A stretch of DNA of 64,000 nt, taken from assembly GCA_032718565.1 (NCBI GenBank), contig JAVGVS010000304.1:310001-374000 (forward strand). The letters run 5' to 3'. Below, piece by piece: positions 1 to 15,100 of this stretch. How positions within the stretch are numbered: position 1 is the first letter of the stretch; the number at the start of each line of letters is the position of its first letter. The position numbers were made by a program, and so were the translations under genes. Below the pieces are notes generated by a model that saw only the letters and a list, made by a program, of their open reading frames with translations, did not search any database and was not told where the DNA came from. The DNA is from Distichodus sexfasciatus. Taxonomy: Eukaryota; Chordata; Actinopteri; Characiformes; Distichodontidae.

Positions 1-99
1 ACCGCCTATTTACAGTATGCATGTGTGTGTAGTGTGAGAGTGTGTCCAGCCACTCCAGTGTCCCTGCCAAGGCGAGTGTGTGCGTGGCAGCTGACTCAC

Positions 100-223
100 A
101 TGCCAGTTGTCAGTGAAGGTTTCCAAAAGCCTCTGAATGACCGGCGCCTCGCCAGGAAGGCGGAAAGCCTCCAGATACAAGCGCAGTGCCTCATCTATGC
201 GCAGGCCTTGGAAGGTGAATGTG
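100..223 (-). CDS. gbf1: gbf1 exon 19, Sec7 catalytic segment, residues 768-809
   Basis: TFTFQGLRIDEALRLYLEAF is followed by RLPGEAPVIQRLLETF. E793 is the glutamic finger that expels Mg and GDP from ARF. The acceptor is CTTCCAG and the donor CAT/GTGAGT, phase 0. Bases 1-99 are the next intron; the rest of Sec7 and the C-terminal HDS domains lie outside the window. Confidence 0.95.
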
Positions 224-3200
224 CTGGAAGGAAAAACAGCAGTAAACACACCTGAAGTAAAATGATGCTAAATGACAAAAAAAAAAAAAAAAGAGCAGAA
301 AAATATGATCATTGCTATATTCGATTTTGACAGACTTCTCATGATGCCTCTACCAGGACATCTCTTGTTAATCTAATTTGAGATATAATGTCTCATAAAA
401 TAATTTGAATTTAAGAGAAATTTCAATATTCCCAACAGCAGATGGCAGCAAACTATGCTTTCATCAAACAAGGCTTTTGATGAACAAATCCAAAACCTTT
501 TTATCGTCCAATTACGACACATGATCTAGAATCCAAATTTTAAGAAATGTTGATCTGCAGACGTAAAACTGTGACTAGTTGAAATCAGTCTTATCAAGGC
601 CATCCCTTTATTTATTGCTTAGTTTCCATAATGCAATTCTCACTTGACAAAACTATCCAGCAAATCCATGTTCTTTCGGTCACTGACAAACTCCCCGATC
701 ATCTTCTTGTCCAGTCGTGGGTTTTCTCTAAGCCACTGAGCCACCTCTGCATTGTCCATTGGGCTGCTGAGCAAACCCTTTTCTTGCAGAAACTGGATGC
801 CCTTCTTAGGCTTCTGATTAAACTGCTCTGTGCCTGTGATCAAAAGCTAAAACACAAAACCCACAGTAAGATCAGCCTTTATATTTGAGGCTTGTTACTA
901 TCGTCTTAATAAGCAACAAATGTTCACTAAACATATATCACTAAGTGGTATATTTCGAGCAATTCTTTGGCATTAGGTCACCTTTTTCTTGTTTTTGATG
1001 TCCATCAGTTCCTGTGAGTCGGGAAGACAGCTGGAGAAACGCTGAGGCTTTTTAGGGATTTTCTTCTCAGCTGAAACATTTGCAATGTTAAATTATGAAT
1101 CTGCTCCAATGCTAAAAATACATCAGTTATGAAGATAAATAATAAATGTCAATACTTCAGTGTAGTTGGCCCTTGTTATAAGCAATATATAAGTAACTGG
1201 CTCTAGAACCTCAGATTTCTCAAAGATTTACATGCCTTACATAAATGGCTTAGTTTAAACCAAGCCTCTTCCCTAAAACCCTTACAATATAATGTAAAAG
1301 CCATGTAAATTACATGCACTTAAAAAGTACAAGAAAAGAGTCATGTTCAGAGCAAAGAGAGATGCTGGGAGAGATGCTGTGGTTTTAAAAGGAATCGCAA
1401 GGCAATGCATCAAGGCATTTATGCTGCCTATGGGCTGTGCTGTTTCAAACAAAAGTGTATTCCAGAACTTTCTTAAACCTGTGAATTTTTTGGACTAGGG
1501 TTAGGGCAAAGTTTGCAGCTATTGCAGTATTAAGCTTGCATTAAGTACTACTACTACTACTACTACTATTACTTCTTTGAATGAACGAATGAATGAATGA
1601 AGTACCTGAATCATTTTCCTCCTGGTCTTGTCTACCTAATCTCATCTTTTGTGCCATCAGACGCCCGCTGGTTGGAGGGCACGCTGACGGCACTTCAGCC
1701 TCCACTGTAGTTTGCCCATTTGAATTAGACACTACCTTGACAGCTTCTACAGAAAAAGGGTATTTTTTACGATAAACACCACAAAGTAAGAACAACTGCA
1801 CTGTGACTCAGACTAACAATTCCTAACATCAGCGTCCGTTCCATTTTCATACCTGACAGTGCATCTGTGACAGAGTTGACTGCGGCATCGCCTTCAGCAG
1901 TTAACGACTCTGACTGCTCTTGCTCTGCAGCACTATTCATTACTTTGGCCTGACAATGGGCTTCGATACTGTCAATTACAGTAAGCAGGGCTTCAAGTGA
2001 AAGGAGATGAGTTGTGTAGAGCTGCCCAGACACTGGAAAGGCATTCTGCAAAGCAAGAGATTACGGAGGAAAGACAGATAATCAAGGTTTTCCACACTAA
2101 TCCTACTAGTGTCTGCTTAATGATGTGAAAGGCACTTTAAAACTGACAGTTTAGAACTGTTGCACCACTTGGGTGTAACTGTATGATGATTTTAACATTT
2201 TATTAAGCAACATGTAAAACAGAACACATCCCTGTCAATATGTTTAGTCATTGTCAGGCATAGGTGGACATAAAATCTAGAATCAACAGGTGTATATTAT
2301 TACTGCAGAACAGAAAGAAGCTAATGCTTATTTACAGTTCGCTGTGCATCATTTATATTGTACCTAGTTGGTACAACCTGTCCTTGGAAATTAAGAATGT
2401 GATGGATCACCTTGGAGAGCAGCTTGGTAAGGTCCTCAAATAGGTTGGAGCAATAGAAGTCACAGTCGTAGTTAATGTAGAGCTCAGTGACAAAGCTGGG
2501 GATTCTCCAAAGCTGCACGATCGCCTCGAGGGCCATTTCCTTCATCTCATATGGCATCTTTGGATTCTCTGAGGTAATAATATCCATCAGCTTCTTCAAG
2601 TACATCTGCAGGACATGGAGTGCTCATCAGCTATTTCACACGCATTTAAGTTTCAATAGAAATGAATGGAATGGAAAAAAACGGAGCGTGTTTGTGAAAA
2701 GCTGCCGTTCACGCACTTCAAGTTGGAACTTGAGATGTCCACGCATGCTCTCGAAGAGCAGAAAACACACTCGTATGGAGGCAGCATACAAATTCATTCT
2801 GTCCACACTTAGCAACTACAGTAGCAAAGTGGAAAAAAGCAAAAGTTTAAGATAGGCAGAATTGCATTTTCGGAGGCACACAAGAAATGGAAAAGGAACA
2901 GGAACAACCTGAATGAGATGTCTGCAGAGCTCTTCTTTAACTAGAACCAGCAGGGACTGGTAGGGAGCGATGTGTGTGGCCTCCAGAGCCACGGTCAGCA
3001 GCTGCAGGCCCATGTGCATCATCACGTCTGAGTTGTGGCGGTCGTGAGGGTTGGTGAGAGAGATGAGGAAGCGGAAGAGCTCTCTCAGGCATGGGAGGCC
3101 ATAAGGGATCAGAGCGGCACCTGAGGGACATGGGACAGTAGCAGCATTTTTTGGAGATATAACAATAATATCTCAGTGTTTCCCCTAGGGTTACAGCTTG

Positions 3201-6083
3201 TAGGGGTGGGGGAGGTGTGGTGGCAGATGGACATGGTGTTCATGTGTTTCTGTAAATAACAGCAGTCAATATAACAAGTGAACTATTTGAACTGTACACT
3301 GAACTAAACATCAGAACATTTCATTTAATGACAATTATCCACAAAGTGTGTAGCTTCTGTCAGTGCAGTGTATATTTCTGGGCTTCTGGAAGAACATTTC
3401 CAGAGCTTCTTGAAATGCGAAGTCCCAGATATGTTTGTCCGCTTTTCAGGTTGTTGAAGCGACATATTTTCAGACGCATGCGCTCTATCCGTTGGTGGGA
3501 GTCTGCTCACCCATGTGTGCATGCACATTTCTCTGTGTGTGTGTGCGCGTCTGTGTATATACAGTATGTGTGTGCATGGGCATTGGGGTGGATCTCCACC
3601 ATGCGCAATATAGACAGCAAAGGAGTATTGTAAATGCATGACCATGTAGAGGCAGAAATGACAAGCCGTCGTGTAAATAAGATAAATAACAAGCCTATTT
3701 AGTTTGAGTATTAAAAGGACAAGGTATGGACCTGATCTATAGGAAAAATGACTTAAACGCACTTAAATGACTTCTGTTGTGATCCGGCGCTATACAAAAA
3801 ATAAAATTTAATAAAATTAACTTTCAAGGGAGGGCGGGGCGCATCCCTAATATAATGTTAGAGGAAACACTGATATCTTATTGAAAGCAGATTTGGTAGA
3901 AAGACAAGAAGACTGCATACCCTCTTTCTGTGTAGACTGTGTGAAGCGCACTCCTCTGGGATTGACATAGTCCATGTCATGCACGGACGCCAAGTCTGAC
4001 TGCTCCGAAAATGACTCTCTGTCCTCAAGCACTTCAGGAATAGACTCAACTGAGGCAGAATGAGCACGTTCCACCTGCCTGCCGTCAAACTGCAAACAAA
4101 ATGTCACATCACCAACATGCATCAATTAATAAAGTGGAAAATTACAGTGTTTCTGCTGTGTCTTCGCAAAGCAGTTTCCTGTTTGCCTAATACAATATCT
4201 GAATTGCAGGATTTCTGTTAGGAGTCATTTTACTGGAGTTTTCTACCTGCTGCTCAGACTGCCCCTGCTCAGTGAAAGGTGCTGTGCCCGGTGTGGTGGC
4301 CGTGGAGCTGCTCTGCTCCAGGTCTGTGAGGTCTTCTTTAGAGGTGGCTTTGGAGCAGTTGTACATACCGCTGTCTGCAGTAGGGCTGGAGATGGAAGAA
4401 GGGACGCTGTCTGATGCAGGAAGCAAGGATCCCCCTCCCTGCTGCTCAATGAAGGGTACACCATCTGCAAGCAGAAGAAGATGCCTACGTGGATTTGCCA
4501 TTTCTCAGCATTAACAAAAAGTCTTCCTTTCCATAGAGAGGCATAATTTGCAAAGTTCTGAAGGCCCACAACTCTTGGTTTTGTTGCTGCACTCAAGCTT
4601 ATGAACCGTCCCATATACTGTTCATTTTGGGTGAACTGATTAAGGTGCTTTGAGGCAGGAAGAGTAATAATCCTGTAAGTACAAGGCACTGTGGGAATAA
4701 ATGTTATGTTATTTAGAGAACAAAAATCAATTAGGTAAAATACGTGGGAGACATGACAGCTTTTCAAAAAAATACAGCTGAAGGATAAAAAGCATGTAGA
4801 GAAAATTTCACACCTGTTGAAAAAGGAGCAAAAAAGTCAACTATAAAAGATAGAGAAGTTAGTGTAAGCAACAGTAGCAGATCTAGGTACCACAAAAAAG
4901 AATTAAATGATGAATTAAAAAACAGACATAAAACTATATTTCATCATGCAAGTTAGGTATTTAATGTGCCATAGGACCTATGGTCTAGGAGCTTACTAAA
5001 ATTAACAGTACGGGCTAACATTTACACCAACTCATAGCTGAAAGTCTACCTGAGATGTTGTTGCTGAGAGAGCTGAGCTGAGCTTGGTCCATCTGCCCTG
5101 AGGCGCTCCGCACCATGTGGCGGGAGGGACGGGGAGAACGCTTCTGTTTCTTCCACTTTGATGACTCACTCATCCCTCCGGCTCGCATCTTTAACTGGAA
5201 AACACAAAGAGTCATTAAAATTAGGACATGCAATTTTACACATGCACACACACACCACACTCACTGAGGACACACAGAGATCTTAAATAAGCAGTGCCTC
5301 AGTACCGTCTTCAGACGACAGCACAAGGGCAAGTAATAAATTACTTAAAACTGAACCAGCAGGTGAACCAAAGTCTTAATAAAGATTTGGGTTTTCCTCT
5401 ACTGTATTCCTGGTGGACAAGAACTACTGCATAATAAACAGTTCAATGGATTTCAAAAGCTGAGAAAATGCAGTTTATATTAACATAATATGTACACAGA
5501 GCTTTAAAGTTGCCATCAGAACTATTAGTTTCAGGCACAGAAAAAACGCTAGGCTGTTATTAAAATTTGATGAGAAAAACTAGAGGAGCTCATAAAAAGC
5601 ACCACTTATAAATTGCCGGCTTTTAAGAAACCTCAGTCTTGATATCCTTCAGTACAGTTAAAGGAGTATTTGAAATCAAAGAGGGAAACCCCAGAGGGAG
5701 ACTCAGACTTTTAGACTTGTATCCTCATCACAAAACACTTTACAGACAGCAGACGTGGGTGCTCTGAAGCCTCAGGGACAAAAGGCGATCGAGAGGGAGA
5801 GAGAGTGAGAGAGGGCGAGGGAGAGAGGGAGAGAGGGAGAGGGAGAGAGAGAGAGAGTGCTAGAAGGTTGCAGTAAAGAGCAGTTAGTCTGATCGGTGAC
5901 TACAATCTCCTCCTTACCTGGACTCGTTTGTTTTTCCATAAGATATTGTAAGCCTCGGGAGAGAAGGGGGGCAGGCCCCAGGATTAGTGATGAACACATC
6001 ACAAGCACAGAAAGCACAGACTCATGACAGGAGAGGGACATACAGATCTACACCATGCACCAGGCAGACAGACAGACAGACAG

Positions 6084-6114
<31 letters not shown>

Positions 6115-9100
6115 GGCGTCGAATAGGAACACATACTCACTGAGAGAACACACACATGCAAATCCCATGTAGAAACACACACACACAACACACAGCAACA
6201 TCACTGGATACAAACGCTCTTAGACGCACATACAAACACATACACACTCTCTCTCACACACACACATACACACACACTGCCTCTTTAATTAGGATAAATT
6301 ATACAATATAAAAATATATATGTTTAATAAGAGAAAGACTTGATGTCTAAAGTTGAACCAGTGCAGGAAATCAACTGTGGAGGAAAGGGGCAATTTAAGA
6401 CTTCAGTGCCATGCACAAGTCAAATGAGTGAGGCATCTTTAAACAAGAACATATATTTATATTTAAGGTACATTCTTAAATCATGTCATAAGTTTCTGCG
6501 TATTCCTCAGACATTAGGAAAGCTATATTTAAAGTTACTATCTGTAAGAATTAGCATGATCTAAAGCGTTCATTAACCCCTAAATGCACAGAATACATGA
6601 TAAAAAAGGAACATATTTTTCATGGATTTTTATACAACTACACAGAAAACCAAACAAGTATCTTCTTTTATGGTAAGAAATCAGGAAGAATGTCAAGCTA
6701 AAATTGCATTCTTCTGAACCTGTTTATCCTGCTCTTTATCCACCATAATGTACAGACATGGCTTGGAACACAAGCAAAAATCCACATCACTATGTTTGGA
6801 CGCTTCTTTACCACTACTTCAACTTACTTGAACTCTAGACACCTCTGCTACAGAAAGTGCTTCTGGTGTCTACTAAGCTGACTATCCTCTCTCTTTAACT
6901 AAACCGCTTCTGTTGTGTACACAGACTTTGCCTTTGTTCTTGTTGTGGGTCCCAGAGTAGATATTATATGGGAGTACTTTAGTTAACTAGCATCTGGTGT
7001 TTTAAGTCTAGCTTAATAAGTTAGAAGAACCGGTTTTCTTGGGAGACTGCAAATCAACGTTTTACGCCGCTCTGGATAAACTGGATTTTGGTCCACTGAA
7101 GACCATTTACAAATATTATGATGTAAATACTTCAATACAAACAAGCTCCAGCAATCCTTGTTTAGGATCCTCTGGAATAAAAGCCCCATGCAGTCGCTGC
7201 TTTAAGCCATGCTTCCCCCCACTTTTATTTAAATGCACTAGGCACGGCCCAAACATCACTCCTGCTTTATAGGAATAAAAAGTACCCTCTCTAAACCTCT
7301 CTGGTGGCTGTTTCTAGGCTGATCTGCATAAATAAGATCCTGTGTGTCCAGGATAACCGCTGGGATCTGGAGAGAAGGACCAGCACAATAAGGCGTTGAA
7401 GGAAGGAACAACAGACATGCCATATAATAGCAACACGAAGGTAGAAAAAGGCATAAGACAAACAACAGTAATGAACCCTAAAAAGAGGTTGTGACTATTA
7501 AAAAAAAAAGAATGCAAAGAGAGAGAGCAAATGGAATGCAAATGGAAACAATGAAAACTAAACTTATACAGAACTCATACATTAAATGACGGAAGTAACA
7601 AATAAATGGGACATCAGGTTCGTGTAGATGGCTATAGGGAAAGGGGTTTTAGGGAAACAGGATAAGAGATCTGGTGGAGAAGGGGAATGAAACCGACAGA
7701 CAGAAGAAGCCAAACAAAAAGCTGTCACTCATCCTTCACATTTACCTTCTTCATGTTGGTTCCCACAACACTTTTAGCCTCCTCTTTAAACTGGGGAAGT
7801 CTGTAGAGAAACATGTAACACAATAAGCGCAACTTGTGTGACACTGTGATAACAAGAAAGAAGCATTTTCCCTGTGCTAAGAAATAGGTCCTAAGTAATA
7901 ATGTACTGTTAAATGTGTGTAAATATTTTAAATGCATTTTGTCTACAGCATCACAAGTATATTCACGCACAATAGATGAAAAAAACAACAAAAAACTAGT
8001 TTTGCTCTTCTTGTCCATCTGGCCCAAATTAAAACTCCTGAACTGGTCATGCTAAGAGGTCCTCTAAGGCCACTCTAGAGGCAATATGTCAGAGGGGTTC
8101 CCGCCTTTGTTGGAGACTTATGACTTTTTGACCCGCAGCACTGGTTGATTAGCTGAATTAGATGAGACGATGTTCTCATGACGCGCTGTATAGACGCTGC
8201 AGCTTTGCCTTGAATAAGTTGTCCCTTCTCACACACAGTGGGAGAGAGGTGGGACCCGATGTTAACTCTGCCCTGCGTTAATAGAGTGTTGTCTTGCTGG
8301 CTCGATTATTGGATGATCTGTGAGTCCAACAGATTAACATCCCTAATGCTTTCACCAGGCTGCTTAAGCCTCCTCCTGAGCACTCAATAAGATCCGCTGT
8401 TCATTACTCCGTTTCTCTCTCTCTCTCTCTCTCTTTCCGCACACGTACGCACACACACACACATCTACTGCTCATTTCCATTTTCCTACCTCTCTCTCTC
8501 ACACACACATTGGCATTACAACCTTCCTTAAGTAGATAACAATGACAAAAGGATCTATACTTATGTATATACACTTTGCACATGAAAACTGCTTATGATT
8601 TTTCCTCTACCATTTCCCGTCTCTCATACAAACATGGACAAGACCCTTCATTATGAAGACAACATAGACAAGAGGGTCTGTAATCACAAACGTGTAATCA
8701 AGTGAGACAGAGGTAGAATGCATGTGCACACATCTTAACCTCAGCAATTAAGTGATGCCCATTTAAAATACAGCAAGTTTAAATATGATGACTTATTAAA
8801 ACTGTCACTGAAATATTGCTTTTGCTTTGCAAAAATATGCACCTGTGAGCATTTTTTGCACCACTGCCTGCATGCACACGCATGTCTTTACATTTGCACG
8901 ACCCTCATCTATATGCAGATGGCAGACCGGGTCCCTTCGCAAGCTCATTCCCTCCTCTGTGTGGGATGTGACTGGAAGTCTAATACAGGCGCTGTCTCCA
9001 CGGATACGCACCTCTGATAAATGCCATCCCATAATCATGTTATTGCATTAGAGAAGCAGTGCACTATGACCCGACGGCGGGAGTCGAGGGCGCCGCACAC

Positions 9101-12100
9101 AATTAAATGACATTTATAGCAGCGTAATATTGTACCAGATTATGGCATTGGACTTAAACCGCAGCACATCCTGCCTTCCATCTGAAATCTCCCTAGGACG
9201 GGACATGCTCACATTATACGGAAATCAGTCTGCAAGAATGGAAAATTTAGGGAGCCGGCTGAGAGCGAAATTGGAAACCATTAAGGACACAAAAGTTCCT
9301 GCTGTGTTTGGTCTCAGGTTCGGTCTGATTACGCTTTACACCCACAGACAAGACGGTTCTTAATCTCTGTGGCCCTGTTCCCTCCCTTGCCTCTTCCTCT
9401 CGCTCTCTGGTTACCTGGAGAAGAGCAGCTGCACCATGTCCACCAGCGTGTGTTCGGCTGATTTCCTCAGCAGCTCTGTGGAGGACAGAAAAAGAGAGAG
9501 AGAGAGAGAGCACAGACGGTGTGAGTACAGGGAGCTGGGGGGGTTTAGTTTAGAGGAGAGGGCAGCAGCGCCAGCTCAGGGCCCCAGAGTCCCTCTCTGT
9601 TTGGCCAGGATTAGGGCTAGGCTTTATTAGCGGCCTGCTCAGGGAACCGGGGGCAGGGAGCTATGACCTGAGCTCTCCTGCACTGGGGTCAGCACTGGAA
9701 GAATCAACTGTGCTAACAGAGCAGCTGAAAATGTCAATGTAATAACAGTACTCGGAGACTGAAATGTGAAACTGAAAAAAGGGGTAAATATACTTCATTT
9801 GTTTTCTTTTCCATTTAGAGAGTTTAGCTTAGTTAGAAATATCCAAAGCACGGTTTAGCTCACCGCTCAGCCTCATCTCGAAGCAGATGCGAAAGCAGGA
9901 CTGCATGATCTCACACACCGACTCATTGGTCAGATGGGCTCCCACCGGAGTCAGCAGCAAAGTTCTCAGGACCTGGAAATCAAGCACAGACATGATAATA
10001 AAACCCCCACAGCATTGATTAGCTTATATTTTTTGGTAAGCATAGGTAGTGAAATATCCAAGCCTTTTCTTATGAATGAGATTTTGAGACATGGTCTATT
10101 ACCTGAAGGATTTTCATAAGTACCACTTCATCACTAGCAGGGTCTGTCCCCACAAATCTGGCGTGGGTGACCGCGTCAGCCATGTTCTCAATTCCTTCGG
10201 CTGCTCCATCATGACAGGCATCTGTAGACAGGTTTAAAAATGACAAAGAAAAAATGCAAGTTAAAAGGAATCAGAAAATGTAACTTCACTTCTCAAAGCA
10301 CATGAAGCATTCACACTCATTTAGATGCTGAATTTTGAAATTATAACATTATAACATTTAAATTACTTCAAATAACTAACAAATATCAGTTCTTCAGGAT
10401 TCCTACGTAAATGCTGCATCAGTGATGTCAGACCTTTTTGACTTCACCATTTCTTGACTTCACTAAACTCGAATCGAGGAAGAGTGTAAAAGACTTCAAA
10501 AGCATGGGAGTACTTCAGAAAACAAAAAGGTGTTTTGTTCACTGTGTACGGTTATGTTGGCCTAGGCTTTTGTTCACTGTGTAAAGTTAAAAGAAAACAC
10601 ACAGGCGCTATTCTTGTTGTAATTATTTATTTCTCCCGTTGTTTTCAGCTCATTCCTTTATGCAGGGAATACCCTAAATACAAAAGAACAATTAGAAAAA
10701 ATAACTGTAATGACTATAATTTAGTTAAAGAAACAAAGTGAATATTTCTTTCTTAATTATTTCAGATTAAATCATTTTGTACTTGTTATAGCCAAAATAA
10801 AATGTATGTAAATGAAATGGTTAATTTGATTAATACTTGAAGAATCAACTTTCTAATAAAAGTCACTTAATAAAGCAACAAAAAATAGCTATTAGTGGCA
10901 GCCCTACCCTTAATTTAAAGTAATTAGGCAAGCAATGACTCTGCCAACTTGTTATAAAAATTACATGACGCTCATGTAAAAAATCTTATACAATTAGCCT
11001 GGCTCGTCCCACTGCCCTCGTCCACTTGGCCTGCTCCACGTGGAGGGTCCCTCACAGCCATCTGATATCTAATCACCAGATGTGTCCTTTGTGGGCAGGT
11101 GGGTAAATTGGCTGTCTAGGCAACGAGAGCCAGTGTTTTGAAACCCAAGCTGGCCGAGATAGCAAACTGGAGCCAGGCTGCTTTTCTTTCCCATCGCCTT
11201 TAAAGAGCATTTCATTAACTAATAAGCGCAGGGCCAGCCGGAATGGAAACCGTGGGCCATGGAAGGTAGGTAAAGTGCCGGCACTGAAACACATTCCAAA
11301 TTATTACCAGCTTAACCAAAGAGAGAGAGGAGCGAGGACGAGACGCTCTGTCCACTCAGTTCAAAGCCAATTTCCAAAGCCATGCCGGTTAGTTTCCTCC
11401 GATTCACGGAAATAGTTTTGGGAACTAAGTTTTAAAATGCATTGAAAAAAATCAAGTCTGCTTTGGGAATACAAAGCAGAATAATTTGCACTCGGTTATT
11501 GTCTTTTGCCGAGGGTTATTACTGAAATTTGGGGAACCTCACCCGTTCAAGAACCGCACTCCTTTCTTAAAGCCACATGGCAAAACAGGCTTATGAGTGC
11601 CAGTAGACTGAGCGTTCATAAAGAAGCAAAGGCCCACAATAAACATGAGACCCTCTTCCAAACACCCAATCTCCACAGAAACCAGAGCCACAGGCTATTC
11701 AGCACATCAGAAGTCATCTAAAACACTAATCCTCACTTGGCACAGGCTACACAGACCGGCGACAGTCATTGTTGAAATAACAGAAGTACGGGTGGGGCTG
11801 GGGGCACTTTGTGTGTGTTTGTGTGTGTGTGTAGGCTTCAAACAGCTGTCGCATAGGAAAAAGGGTAAGTAAAAGTGCACAGAGACCATATCATTGAGCA
11901 ACCAATGTTAGTTTCACCTTTAACAGGTAATGGGAAATGTACATCCCATTAATTCAGAGAACTCTGTTTTTCTCTACCTGTTTTTCTTTCAGCTGTACAT
12001 TTTTCCTCACGATTTACAAAATATATACAGCTTACTGAGGTCAATGTTACGTCATGCCTTATAAATAGCGCATGTATGTATGTATGTATTTACACATATA

Positions 12101-15100
12101 TATTTATCCACCGCCGGTCGTGGGGAAAAAAAGAAACCAGTCAGAAAGTGCGAGTGGGAAAAGTGTGATACGTATATCTGTCAATGCGGCCGTCCCCCAG
12201 AGCCGGTAGATCTCAGGCGTAAGACTGAAGGGGAATTAACCCTCACCAAACTAACAACCTTACACTCTCTCTGACACACAGACCCCCCAGTGTGCAAGAA
12301 GGGCTCAGGTCTCACTGTACACACAAGAGTTGAGAAACAGAGAGTCAACAGGACAGCACGGGCTTGTCGGCGGGGGCAGACTTGATCAAATCTGCACGTG
12401 GCGATCTCATGAGGCTAACGCTGGCTAGAATACACTGGCGTAATTTTGCAATAATGTCACAAATCTAAACCACAGTACACAACACAAGGCATCCGACATG
12501 GATAAACTTTCCATCTTCGTCCAATAGATGTCAGTGTTCTTCATGCTGTGTTCGTTGTTGACAAAATTTTAGGGAACGAAGAGCTGAATCGATACATGCA
12601 AAGTGATTTTTAAAAAGTTAAGAGCGAGACTTGCCAAAACTGAAATGGTACAGTTTATTATGAGCGTGCTACATCTACGCAAAAGTGAACTACAGAGCAT
12701 GGTGTGCATTTCCTCTCTGGAATGCTAATTTGAAGTAATGATAATGTCACTCTTCACGGCAGATTAGAGGCGGCCGAATGAGCATAACCCGTCAGTCAGC
12801 GTACAATCTCTCACATGCCGAAAGGTCATTTAATCACACACTCGTACAAGTGCATTAATATGTCATGCTCGTCGAGAGTGTTCACCTGGGATTAGCACAG
12901 CTCTGTGTGTGTGTGTGTGTGTGTGTGAGCGTGTCTGCGGAGAAAAAGCAAGGTAGGAAGGCAATACAAAAATCAAGAAATAAGGTAATCGAAAATGATG
13001 CATCAGCAAAGTAGAGGACAGGAAAAAAGACGAGTGTGCAAGCCAGTGCTCATCCTAATGGAAAAAAGCGCAGCAGGAAGACATAAAGGTTTAAAAGAAA
13101 TAACAGGCTTTAAAGTAAATGATTTTAATTTTAATTCAAACCAAAATGATCATGTACAGCTCTGACATCATCCAGACAGTCAGTTCTAGCTCAGGCTGAC
13201 AGATGACGCTTAAGGAGCCACAGCATCAGCCGCATGTGTGTGATCCCTTCCATGGCAGCGAGGACCATTATTTGGAGAGCCACTGGGTTGGTTGCCATAG
13301 AAACTTATCCCTATGAACCTCCTGATGAGACAATGGATGTAGTGGGGGGTGGAAGCACTGCTGGATTTGGAATGACAGCAGGTATACAGGAGCATGGGAC
13401 TTATTAGACAGGTGCATGTGTGCATAAGTGTGTGAATCTCACCTGCACCGCTCTTCACTTTAGGTCAAAATTCCTTGTATTCTTCGTACACAACCCATGC
13501 CAAAATTACTTGGCATTGATGTCCCAGCGTATACAAATGTTCTTCCTCACCCATTTACACTGATTAAACCCGGGCCAAAAGATAGGCCCACGCTGAATCT
13601 GTAGTTACACCAGATCTCTCCATCTCCGTTTTGTTGTGCATACAGCTGCTTGACAAGTGTTGAGATAGTATTTACTCAGTGACTCCAGTTATTTGTGGGA
13701 GACTGCTGAAAGATTATGGATGGATAACATCTGGAGGAATGCGCTGCCTTTACACTTGATGGCCACTGGCAGCAACACAATATTTCTTTGGTGAGCGTGA
13801 GGACGAGCTGCACAGAGCACCGGCGTTACAAATCTAGTGTTCACTCTGGAGAAAGGGGGCATGTTGCGAACCACAGTAAATAGTTAAATAATAACTAGAA
13901 TTTTAGAAATTGCAAGCTGACTCAGATTTCACCAGATTTGTTTCAGCAACAGTATAACGACATGGAGAGATAGGAGACTTATATCAGTAATATGAAGGAT
14001 TGATAACAGAACAATAAGTCAATAATAATTACCTATAAGGCCATAGGACAGGAATTTATTCACAGAGGTGAGAGCGAGGCCCGTGATGGGTCCGGTTGTG
14101 TCCTCAGAGCGAACAACTTCCAAGAAGGGTCGGAGGAACACATTGGGCTCCACTTCAGAAAGGTCTGAAAAATACAACAGATTCAAATTTATGATAAATA
14201 TTCTTCTAGACACTTGATACTATATTATTAAAAATCTAGTAAAATGCAGTACAACTCTATTCAAACCTACATATGGATAGTCAAAAAAGCCCATTCTCTC
14301 ATAATTCAGACCAGTGTTAAAGTATCCAAACCATGTCGAACCCTCAGTAACGCAGTGAAGCGGGTGGGAGTGAACTTTTTTCCACGCTGGGGAAAGCAAG
14401 TAAGCCAGAGAAAATGAGCAAGAGCAACAGTGGTTGAGTTGGGGAGAGGAAAAATTTCCTGGGGCAGTTTTAATTCACCTCGGCAGCGCGGGATCTCTTA
14501 TTACAACTCAATTTTCAAAAAGCTATTTTTCAGGCAGCAGTAAGGATGCAGGATTTACCATTTAATGAAAATGACTGAACTGACTGCACGGCAGTCCAGG
14601 AAGGAGTCCAGGAAGAAATGTGATGAGCCAAGATGAATGATAATTTTGATCTAATAACCAAGAAAAAGCACAAAACAGTTCATGTATAGGATCTCATGAT
14701 TCTTTGTGTGAACCACAGTTTTGGAGATCCTAACAAAAGGGGACAAGAGACAAAGAGCGGTATCTGCTTATAAAACAAGAACTTAGGAACGTAACCAATA
14801 AGTTTACTGTGGATGGGCCCTTATGAAAAACAACAAGGGGCCACGGAGCATAATGCCATAAGCTCCCAGAGCCAGCAAAACACAGCTGCGCCGGTGGATC
14901 CTACACACTTCGGGTCCAGAGCGGGATTTAAGATCGGCATCTGCGGATGGGAAAGCACCTCGGGCCAATCCATGCAGGCTGGGGAGTAGCGGGTGTTGGG
15001 GGGAAGGCAACCCTCTCTGGGGCAAGGGGGGACAGGGGGCAGAGAGGTAACAAAACACAAACCAGGTAAAACAACAATGGGGAAAATTAGGCGAGTCACG

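Larger units (their letters stand above)
5195..7745 (-). other. gbf1: gbf1 intron 8
   Basis: A 2.5-kb intron with a purine-rich GA block at 5791-5858, a CAGA/CA microsatellite at 6064-6112 and more CA-rich sequence to about 6281. The rest is AT-rich with no coding or transposon signature I can identify. Confidence 0.8.
10222..14032 (-). other. gbf1: gbf1 intron 4
   Basis: A 3.8-kb intron. Segments 10990-11420 and 12090-12900 are balanced in composition and non-repetitive (candidate regulatory DNA). There are GT microsatellites at 11810-11832 and 12903-12927 and an RFX X-box-like motif at 13291-13304. No exon or transposon seen. Confidence 0.75.

Noticed and set aside
3325..3762. 145-codon minus-strand open frame
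   Set aside because: It lies in gbf1 intron 11 over a GT-rich microsatellite; His/Cys/Thr-rich low-complexity translation with no family resemblance.
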